Shown here: positions 1 through 5,202 of the stretch, one piece after another
How positions within the stretch are numbered: position 1 is the stretch's first letter
Layout: each line of letters begins with the position of its first letter
Assembly (NCBI GenBank): GCA_012270625.1
Contig: JAAXHZ010000087.1
Location: 1-7,412 of the forward strand
Source: Dehalococcoidia bacterium
GTDB taxonomy: Bacteria > Chloroflexota > Dehalococcoidia > SAR202 > UBA11138
DNA length: 7,412 nt
Direction: 5' to 3'
Position numbers and translations under genes: made by a program
The notes under the pieces: generated by a model
The model's database searches: none
What the model was told of the DNA's origin: nothing
Seen by the model: the letters and a program-made list of their open reading frames with translations, nothing else

Positions 1-326
1 TTCAAGAGTGGACGCGCGAGCGTGCGCCCTCGGATGTCACTAGTCTTCTCCAGGGCGCGGGAATAGCCGCAGGCCCAGTCATGGACGTAATGGCGCTCAT
101 GGTAGATCCGCACTTCCGCGAGCGCGGCAACGTGATCGAGATGGACCATACGGAAGTCGGCCAGCGCGAAGTAGCTGGGCTGCCAATACGCTTCAGCGAC
201 ATCCCGCGTCCCGCCTGCTACACCGCCCCACTGCTCGGACAGCACAACGACGACGTCTTCTGCGGACTTCTGGCCCACGACAGACGAGAAATCGAGCGCC
301 TGAAACACTCCCAAGCCGTGTTTTGA
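1..326 (+). CDS. CaiB/BaiF (class III) CoA-transferase, C-terminal part
   Basis: Only the last ~107 codons are present; the reading frame is open to the left edge (first full codon at base 3) and ends with TGA at 324-326. Seen in the sequence: a tail of the kind class III CoA-transferases carry, with 'GIAAGPVMDV', 'DPHFRERGNVIEMDHTEVG', 'GLPIRFSDIPRP', 'APLLGQHNDDV' and 'LLAHDRREIERL'. Family knowledge: these enzymes move CoA between carboxylic acids through an aspartyl-CoA thioester. The catalytic Asp and the N-terminal CoA-binding half lie outside the window. Its C-terminus differs clearly from those of the two transferases on the opposite strand, so it is a different subfamily and not a recent copy. 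It lies on the opposite strand to the ThDP/CoA-transferase cluster and need not belong to it. The internal ATG at 81 is not its start, because the family similarity continues upstream of it. Substrate unknown. Confidence 0.88.
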   Translation, partial: QEWTRERAPSDVTSLLQGAGIAAGPVMDVMALMVDPHFRERGNVIEMDHTEVGQREVAGLPIRFSDIPRPACYTAPLLGQHNDDVFCGLLAHDRREIERLKHSQAVF

Positions 327-351
327 CGACGCGCTTCCTGTCTTTTAGACT
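323..351 (+). promoter_or_regulatory. candidate sigma70-type promoter
   Basis: TTGACG (323-328) is followed by a 17-base spacer and TAGACT (346-351). The -35 box matches the consensus at 5 of 6 positions and the -10 box at 4 of 6. It overlaps the stop codon of the upstream CoA-transferase and would start transcription near 358, ahead of the small ORF at 391 and the NYN remnant at 505. Sequence match only. Confidence 0.35.
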
Positions 352-390
352 ATCCGTAGGGACTTATCTCACGGGAGGAACAGCCTAGGG

Positions 391-489
391 ATGGCTACCG
401 GACAGTACAGCATTCCATACGGCAGAAGTCGCGCTGACGCCATCTACATCATCCTCAATCTCCTCGGCTTCCTCTCAGGCGACGACTAG
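391..489 (+). CDS. small ORF of 32 residues, unrecognised
   Basis: An ATG at 391 opens a 32-codon frame ending in TAG at 487-489. A GGGAGGA stretch at 373-379 lies 11 bases upstream, slightly far for a Shine-Dalgarno site, and a candidate promoter lies at 323-351. The product begins MATGQYSIPYGRSRADA and continues with a short hydrophobic run (AIYIILNLLGFL), ending in acidic SGDD. I recognise no family. It is in the same frame as the NYN remnant that begins 15 bases after its stop, so a single TAG separates the two. It may be a leader peptide, part of a decayed upstream sequence, or chance. Treat as doubtful. Confidence 0.25.
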   Translation: MATGQYSIPYGRSRADAIYIILNLLGFLSGDD

Positions 490-504
490 GGACTTCGACC
501 TGTT

Positions 505-654
505 ATGGATGCCACGTTTATATACTGGGACAACTCGAACATCTTCCATGAAGCGCAGCGTTTGTCTGAGGAGCGTGAGGAACCATCCCGGCCCGGCTTT
601 GAGCTAGTCCTGGCCCGCGATGCAGATGAGATGGACCTATCCCGGCGTCTGTAG
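505..654 (+). pseudogene. NYN-domain (PIN-like RNase) gene remnant, N-terminus only
   Basis: The 49-residue frame begins MDATFIYWDNSNIFHEAQRL. Seen: an (I/F)YWDNSN motif right after the start, the hallmark first strand of NYN-domain proteins, where the Asp is one of the metal-coordinating acidic residues of the PIN-like fold. NYN proteins usually run to 150 residues or more with further acidic residues downstream. Here the frame stops at TAG (652-654) after about the first strand and helix, so the other catalytic residues are missing. The stop lies 3 bp from the end of the convergent MaoC gene, which suggests the rest was lost in a rearrangement joining it to that gene's 3' end. No strong ribosome site is visible (AGGGA about 13 bases upstream). 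A short functional peptide cannot be excluded, but a fragment is likelier. Confidence 0.5.
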
Positions 655-657
655 CCC

Positions 658-1524
658 CTACACCACCGCGCTCGCCGTGCCGACGATCGCGACAGTGCCG
701 TCTCCTTTTTCCATCCAGACCGCTGCGTTTGCGCGTCGTGAACCGTTGCCCCCCGACTCGTCTGTGACGACCGCCTTGGCGGTCACTACGTCGTCCGGCC
801 AGACGATGTTGGTGAACTTGATGTCCAGCTCGCCACCCTCGAACCAGCCCTTGCCGAAGTGCCGGTCCAGCAGGTCGCCGATGTACGACATCGTCATCCG
901 GCCGCCGACCACGACCTCCTCGAATCCGAGCTCCTCTGCGGCCCGCTTGTCGGTATGGTAGTTTGCGTTGCCGTGGAAGAACGTCCCGCACATCTCCAGG
1001 CTGATCCTGTGGGGATCTCCTTCGATTAGGTCTCCCTCAGGGACGTTGAACCGCCTGGCTCCGCCCTTGGACTTTGGATCGCGCAGCGCGACCCTGCCTG
1101 ACGACTGGCTCAGCATATAGCTCTGGTGGTGATTCCCAACGGCCATCACTTCGCCTTCAGGAGACCAGAGCGTCACCTCGGAATTCACGAGAGTCCTGTT
1201 GCGATGATCGTAGATGTCCACCACTTTCGACGTGGCCGTGTACTGCTGTCCGGGATAGATCGGTGACTTCATCTGCCACTGCTGGCGCATCCATAGGTTC
1301 CCGAACGTGTTCTTGAATCCTCCACCCGCGAAGCCGCCGTCAACGGAAGTCAACGTCATCGAGGGCGCAACCGGTGTGCCGTAAGGTTGACTGTCATACC
1401 AATCCGAGTCGATCTCCAGCCCCTCGAAGTAGTCGTTTAAGATGCGGTTGTCCGCGACGAACTCTCTCGAACCGAGATCCTTGCCAACATGTGCTTCTTC
1501 GGGATCGTTCGATACGTATGCCAT
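658..1524 (-). CDS. MaoC-family (double hotdog) acyl-CoA hydratase/dehydratase-like protein
   Basis: A 288-residue protein with two hotdog-type halves: residues ~20-140 (including YGTPVAPSMTL at 48-58) and ~158-288. The second half carries a hydratase-type motif, GNANYHTD (185-192), then A-x4-GF (200-201) and GGRM (207-210). Family knowledge: MaoC/R-specific enoyl-CoA hydratases use an Asp and a His in a D-x-N-P-x-H-type motif to add water to, or remove it from, a 2-enoyl-CoA. Here the His (190) is kept, but the Asp position appears to be Asn186 and the Pro is Tyr189, so the activity is uncertain. Start choice: an ATG 51 bases further upstream exists, but the ATG at 1524 has AGGAGA (1531-1536) 7 bases before it, and the longer form would begin inside the repeat element. 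It is the last gene of the minus-strand cluster, separated from CoA-transferase A by that element. It is likely cytoplasmic; no signal peptide is seen. Confidence 0.82.
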   Translation of the reverse strand: MAYVSNDPEEAHVGKDLGSREFVADNRILNDYFEGLEIDSDWYDSQPYGTPVAPSMTLTSVDGGFAGGGFKNTFGNLWMRQQWQMKSPIYPGQQYTATSKVVDIYDHRNRTLVNSEVTLWSPEGEVMAVGNHHQSYMLSQSSGRVALRDPKSKGGARRFNVPEGDLIEGDPHRISLEMCGTFFHGNANYHTDKRAAEELGFEEVVVGGRMTMSYIGDLLDRHFGKGWFEGGELDIKFTNIVWPDDVVTAKAVVTDESGGNGSRRANAAVWMEKGDGTVAIVGTASAVV

Positions 1525-1557
1525 TCTTCTTCTCCTCTCATGCTGTTGTGCTTTATC

Positions 1558-1704
1558 TAAGAGGGGTGTTTCCAAAGGTGATTTCCCAAGAGCCTCCTCT
1601 CCCTTGAGGGAGAGGATTGAGGTGAGGGTGAAAGCGCTGGCAGGGGACTCCCCCTCATCCTAGCCTTCTCCCGCCTGGAGAAGGGATTTTAGAAACACCC
1701 TTTA
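1558..1704. repeat. palindromic MITE-like element with terminal inverted repeats
   Basis: Terminal inverted repeats GGGTGTTTC (1564-1572) and GAAACACCC (1692-1700) frame a non-coding element. With looser matching the repeats extend outward to TA at both ends (1558-1559 and 1703-1704). Inside, each arm holds a hairpin: CCTCTCCCT/AGGGAGAGG (1596-1615) and CCTTCTCC/GGAGAAGG (1664-1684). The flanking GAGGTGAGGG and CCCTCATCC segments also pair, so the whole element is one long imperfect inverted repeat. The 'CCCTCTCCC...GGGAGAGGGTTAGGGTGAGGG' style resembles dispersed palindromic repeats known from many bacterial genomes. TA ends would fit an IS630/Tc1-type MITE (inference). It lies between CoA-transferase A and the MaoC gene and would fold in the transcript, perhaps as a processing or attenuation site. 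Confidence 0.7.
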
Positions 1705-1732
1705 AGGGTTGTCCCTGGCCGGCGTCCCCACC

Positions 1733-2977
1733 TCAGAGAATGACCCTCTCTTCCTGCAATGCTGCGATGTCTTCCCATGTGTAGTCCAGGAGCTCGATGA
1801 GCACGCTCTCGGTATCCTCTCCGTGTGCGGGAGCCATCTTCCTGGTCGAGACCGGATTCTCAGAGTATGCCACCGGTGTCTGGAGCCACTTGCTCGGTCC
1901 CAGTACCGGATGGTCAAAGTCGATGATGTACTTGTTCTCGACGACCTGCGGATCGTCACGCAGTTCGAGCGTGCGCTGGACCTTCTCGTAGATCAGGTCT
2001 CCGGCTTCCGAAAGCCGACGCTCCCACTCGTGGCGGGGGCGCGTCTTGAAGACCTCAGCCATGTGCTCGATGACGAGATCACGGTTCTCGTACCTCGCTT
2101 CGAGGGAGTTGAACCGGTTGTCCTCGAGCCACTCGAGTTTGTCCATCGCCCGGCACATCCCTGGCCAGTAGCGGTCCCCTTGACTCATGGAGAAGGCGAT
2201 CCACTCTCCGTCTGCGCACTCATAGTAGTTCCATAGCACGTTTCCAGCTTGACGCCAGCCTTGCCTTTGGAACTCGCGATCAGCCAACAGGCTGATGCCG
2301 TTCTGCATTCCGCGTGTCCACATCATGCTGCCCAGGTGGGACACATCCACCTTCTGACCGTATCCGTAACGTTCCCTGGCGACGAGCGCCCCGAGGATTC
2401 CGTAGCTGAGCATCATGCCTGCGGCCTGGTCAGCGATTCCGACCTGGTACGGCGCTCCATCGTTGGGCCCGGACCACCACAACGCGCCGGAGCGCGCCTC
2501 TCCGGTCAGAGCGAATGCGGGCTTGGCGGCGTCCGGGCCGTTGGGACCGTACCCGGACGCCGAACCATACACGATCTGATCGTTGACCTGGCGCAGGTCC
2601 TCATACCCAAGGCCCAGACGCTCGGCCACACCCTTGCGAAAGTTCTCGACGAACACGTCGGACTTGGAGACCAGCTTGTGCATGATCTCCCGTCCGCGCG
2701 GATTCTTGAGGTCCAGCGCAATGCCCCGTTTGTTGCGGTTCATTCCTTCGAAGTAGGCATTGACCCCATGGGGCATGTCGGACAGCACACCGCCCACTCG
2801 GCCGAACTGCCGGCCGTGGTCGCCATCGAGCGACTCGACCTTGATGACGTCCGCCCCAAGGTCGGCGAGCATCATCGTGGACACCGGGCCGAACTGCCAC
2901 ATTGTCCAGTCTATGACCCTCATTCCCGTCAGCGGTCCTACTGGATGATCTTGTCCTTCCGCCCCGTTAGTGAACAT
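1733..2977 (-). CDS. CaiB/BaiF (class III) CoA-transferase A
   Basis: A 414-residue protein, the usual family length. Seen: an N-terminal Rossmann-type segment with MRVIDWTMWQFGP (19-31) and LGADVIKVE (40-48), NRNKRGIALDL (80-90), VFVENFRKGVAERLGL (108-123) and YGSASGYGPNGPDA (137-150). GIADQAAGMML (180-190) contains the expected catalytic Asp183, the residue that forms the aspartyl-CoA thioester in formyl-CoA transferase. GQKVDVSHL follows. Reaction class: CoA transfer between carboxylates; substrate unknown. Start: the frame is open for 22 more codons into the ThDP gene, but ATG 2977 is preceded by AGGAGAGG overlapping the stop codon of that gene, and the N-terminus then matches that of transferase B. 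It lies 13 bp downstream of the ThDP gene, so co-transcription is very likely. It is a close paralogue of transferase B, down to the matching C-terminal W-(E/D)-DI-x-ALQ-x3-VIL. Confidence 0.92.
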   Translation of the reverse strand: MFTNGAEGQDHPVGPLTGMRVIDWTMWQFGPVSTMMLADLGADVIKVESLDGDHGRQFGRVGGVLSDMPHGVNAYFEGMNRNKRGIALDLKNPRGREIMHKLVSKSDVFVENFRKGVAERLGLGYEDLRQVNDQIVYGSASGYGPNGPDAAKPAFALTGEARSGALWWSGPNDGAPYQVGIADQAAGMMLSYGILGALVARERYGYGQKVDVSHLGSMMWTRGMQNGISLLADREFQRQGWRQAGNVLWNYYECADGEWIAFSMSQGDRYWPGMCRAMDKLEWLEDNRFNSLEARYENRDLVIEHMAEVFKTRPRHEWERRLSEAGDLIYEKVQRTLELRDDPQVVENKYIIDFDHPVLGPSKWLQTPVAYSENPVSTRKMAPAHGEDTESVLIELLDYTWEDIAALQEERVIL

Positions 2978-2990
2978 GCCAAAGCCTCTC

Positions 2991-4655
2991 CTAGTACTGT
3001 CTCGACTGACGCGAGCGGCCTCCCATCGCGGCATACGCCACATCCGGGTCGATAACGACGTCCAGCAGCGCGGCCTTGCCTGCGCCGAACGCGCGCTCGA
3101 GAGCTGGCCTGATCTCCTCTGGATCGGTCACCCGCTCGCCGTACCCGCCAAGACCCTGCATGATCTGCGCGTAGTCGGTTTCCTGTGACAGGTACGTCCC
3201 GACTCCGCTTCCGCCTCTGCGGACGACGCCTTGTGTGGTCTGATTCCACGCGCCGTTGTTGCCGACGATAGACACGATTGGCAGATTATGTCGGACGTAG
3301 CTCTCTACGTCGAATCCGGTCAGCCCGAACCCACCGTCTCCGTAGATGATGCACACCTGCTTGCCGGGTCGGGCAAGCTGGGCGGCAGCCGCGAATCCTG
3401 ATCCGGCTCCCAGGCAGCCGAACTGTCCAGGATCCAGCCAGTGTCCGGGTCCATTGATGTCCAGCACGCGCGCCGCGAACGTCACGATGTCGCCACCGTC
3501 TCCAATAACAGTCGCGTCGTAGTCGAGGAAGTCGCGTACTTCCTTGACCAGCCTCATCGGGTGAATCGGCGTCTGGGCGCTGTTGAGCATCTCATCGTCG
3601 GCGGCCTGGAGTGCGCGATCCTCGGTCATCACCTCTTCCACCCACGCCTTGCCTGGAGACCTGTAACCCCTCGCCTTCAGCTCGTCCATCACCTGGCGAA
3701 GTATGGCTTTGGAGTTGCCCACGACACCAACGTCGATGTCGCGGTTCTGGCCGATCTTCGACCCGTCCATCATGATCTCGATGAGCTTCGGGTTCTGCGG
3801 GAACATGTAGTCTGAGCCGTAGCCCAGTCTGAAGTCGATAGGCGTACCGAGCAGGATCACTGTATCCGAGTGGACCAGGCCATATCGCCTTCCCAGGCTT
3901 CCGAGGTTTGGATGATCAGCAGGAATAGAACCGCGCCCCATCGCATTCAGGAAGACGGGCGAGTCGATCGTCTCGATGAACTCGCGCAACTCTTCGGCAG
4001 CGTCGTTCCACCAGATGTCCGAGCCTGCCAGTATCATCGGCTTCTCGGTATCCATGAGTATATCGACGACTTGGTTGATGTACTCTGGGTCTCCGTACGC
4101 CTTGGAGTCGGTCCTGTACACCTGCGGGTATCTGACCTCGTCCTCCTCGGTGCGTCCGTTTACAACGTCTATGGGAATTTCGAGATACGCGGGACCGGGT
4201 ACGCCGGTCGTCGCGTGTCGGAATGCGATGGCAACATACTCCGGGATCCGCTCGACCCGTTTCACCTGCTCCGAGAACTTGGTTACGGGCTTGAGGAACG
4301 TCGCCGAATCGAAGTCCTGGAGTCCGCCCCGAAGATGGTCTGTAATACCCGCATTTCCACCGATCATTATCATTGGACTCGGCGCCTGGAATGCGTTGGC
4401 TATTCCGGTCACCGCGTCCGTGACGCCCGGACCTGCGGTCACGATTGCCACGCCGGGCTTGCCCGTGACCTTCGCCCAGCCCTCGGCGGCGTGCGCGGCC
4501 ACCTGCTCGTGTCTGAAGTCGATTATCTTGATACCCTCGGCGACACAGCCCTCATAGAGGTTGTATATGTGACCGCCGTTGAGGGTGAATACGTAATCTA
4601 CACCCTCCCGCTTGAGTGCTTTGGCGAACAGTCGTCCGCCGTCTATCTCCGCCAT
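2991..4655 (-). CDS. ThDP-dependent acyl-CoA lyase/decarboxylase-like enzyme (2-hydroxyacyl-CoA lyase / oxalyl-CoA decarboxylase / acetolactate synthase superfamily)
   Basis: A 554-residue protein with the three-domain layout of ThDP enzymes. The N-terminal Pyr domain (~5-170) carries the cofactor-activating Glu50 in RHEQVAAHAAEG, then TAGPGVTD (73-80). The central domain (~190-325) has NAMGRGSIPADHP and a segment at 291-320 ending IGQNRDIDVGVVGN, a pattern common in oxalyl-CoA decarboxylase and 2-hydroxyacyl-CoA lyase. The C-terminal PP domain (~360-535) has the metal/ThDP motif GDGG (439-442), ending in NN (466-467). Enzymes of this type cleave the C1-C2 bond of a 2-hydroxyacyl-CoA or decarboxylate oxalyl-CoA; acetolactate synthase-like annotation is also usual. 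Flanking class III CoA-transferases favour a CoA-thioester substrate over acetolactate formation (inference). AGGAGG lies 4 bases before the ATG. The gene begins 78 bp after hicB and ends 13 bp before transferase A. The C-terminus ends in a short basic tail. Exact reaction not determinable. Confidence 0.88.
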   Translation of the reverse strand: MAEIDGGRLFAKALKREGVDYVFTLNGGHIYNLYEGCVAEGIKIIDFRHEQVAAHAAEGWAKVTGKPGVAIVTAGPGVTDAVTGIANAFQAPSPMIMIGGNAGITDHLRGGLQDFDSATFLKPVTKFSEQVKRVERIPEYVAIAFRHATTGVPGPAYLEIPIDVVNGRTEEDEVRYPQVYRTDSKAYGDPEYINQVVDILMDTEKPMILAGSDIWWNDAAEELREFIETIDSPVFLNAMGRGSIPADHPNLGSLGRRYGLVHSDTVILLGTPIDFRLGYGSDYMFPQNPKLIEIMMDGSKIGQNRDIDVGVVGNSKAILRQVMDELKARGYRSPGKAWVEEVMTEDRALQAADDEMLNSAQTPIHPMRLVKEVRDFLDYDATVIGDGGDIVTFAARVLDINGPGHWLDPGQFGCLGAGSGFAAAAQLARPGKQVCIIYGDGGFGLTGFDVESYVRHNLPIVSIVGNNGAWNQTTQGVVRRGGSGVGTYLSQETDYAQIMQGLGGYGERVTDPEEIRPALERAFGAGKAALLDVVIDPDVAYAAMGGRSRQSRQY

Positions 4656-4733
4656 TATGCCTCCTAGGTATTCTTGATTCCGAATGTAGTTTGTATCTGA
4701 CGAGCGCTTGGCGTCCTCAGAGGTATTTCGATT

Positions 4734-4946
4734 CTAGGCGAACATCAGCCTTCCCTTTGGTTCAGGGACCGGGTGCCCAAACTCCTTTGCCGTGTCAATC
4801 CACAGGCTCATTGCAACCTGTATTTCTTTCAGCGCTTCTTCATAGGTATCGCCGTGGGCGGAACAGAACTGGAGCTCCGGCACGTCTGCAATAAATGCGT
4901 TGTCCTCGTCACTCCACCACATTATGATCTCGTACTTATACGTCAT
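4734..4946 (-). CDS. hicB: HicB-like antitoxin (short form)
   Basis: A 70-residue protein beginning MTYKYEIIMWWSDEDNAFIA and including VPELQFCSAHGDTYEEAL (22-39) followed by a helix (EIQVAMSLWIDTAKEFG) and PEPKGRLMFA at the end. This is the compact partial RNase H-like fold of HicB-like antitoxins. Family knowledge: HicB binds and neutralises the HicA mRNA interferase. Many HicB proteins add a C-terminal helix-turn-helix or ribbon-helix-helix domain for autorepression; this one ends right after the core domain, so DNA binding is not evident. It sits directly after hicA, with its ATG overlapping the end of the restored hicA frame by 11 bases. No Shine-Dalgarno site is visible, as expected for translational coupling. 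A TATAAT at 4967-4972 could give separate transcription. The toxin partner appears frameshifted, so the antitoxin may be a survivor of a decaying pair. Confidence 0.85.
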   Translation of the reverse strand: MTYKYEIIMWWSDEDNAFIADVPELQFCSAHGDTYEEALKEIQVAMSLWIDTAKEFGHPVPEPKGRLMFA

Positions 4947-5198
4947 CTGGCACTAGTCCATGTCTGATTATAAAACCTCTGAACTGCCGAACTTGGTACT
5001 CCTTGACCATTGAGTTTATCGGCGAAGATTCAGCCTACCATCGATTTCGGCTCTAGCGAACATGTGGTGGCCGCCACGAATTCTTTCCTGGAAACCCATG
5101 TTGAGCAACAGCCGCCGGAGTTCCGAGAACCTGATGTTGGCATCCGACCTTCCACTTAATATGGTCCGCAGCAGCCGGCGGTCTCGCGAGTTTAACAC
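4936..5198 (-). pseudogene. hicA: HicA-like mRNA interferase toxin, frameshifted
   Basis: The frame starting at GTG 5198 gives 60 residues, with SDANIRFSELRRLLLNMGF (18-36), the RGGHHMF segment (41-47; family G-(S)-H catalytic site, Ser replaced by Gly) and RLNLRR, then TAA at 5016-5018. HicA proteins normally continue 25-30 residues with a K-x-YQVRQ helix. Exactly that sequence is found in another frame: from 5019 down, INSMVKEYQVRQF...IIRHGLVPDDV, ending TAA at 4936-4938. The total of 263 bases is one short of 88 codons, so a single lost base near 5020-5024 explains the break; adding it back gives an 87-residue HicA. The restored stop overlaps the hicB start by 11 bases, the usual hicAB arrangement. 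The gene begins 4 bp after transferase B. It could be a true mutation, an assembly or sequencing error, or less likely a programmed shift. Confidence 0.8.
4967..4972 (-). promoter_or_regulatory. possible -10 box for hicB
   Basis: A perfect TATAAT on the minus strand lies 20 bases upstream of the hicB ATG, inside the 3' part of hicA. No convincing -35 box is found at 15-18 bases spacing, so it may be chance. An internal promoter giving extra antitoxin would fit what is known for some hicAB loci. Confidence 0.25.
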
Positions 5199-5202
5199 TG
5201 AC

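Noticed and set aside
1525..1575. N-terminal extension of the MaoC protein from the ATG at 1575
   Set aside because: It runs into the terminal inverted repeat of the MITE-like element and lacks a ribosome site, while ATG 1524 has AGGAGA at 7 bases.
1643..1653. GGGGACTCCCC as an independent terminator or operator
   Set aside because: A 5-bp stem with a one-base loop and no U-run; it is better explained as part of the surrounding palindromic element.
2249..3055. Long open frame (268 codons) on the + strand opposite CoA-transferase A
   Set aside because: Its translation has no family features and mirrors the well-supported transferase on the other strand; it is an antisense shadow produced by codon bias.
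3870..4667. Long open frame (265 codons) on the + strand opposite the ThDP enzyme
   Set aside because: The opposite strand encodes a complete ThDP enzyme with all motifs in order; this frame has no recognisable domain.
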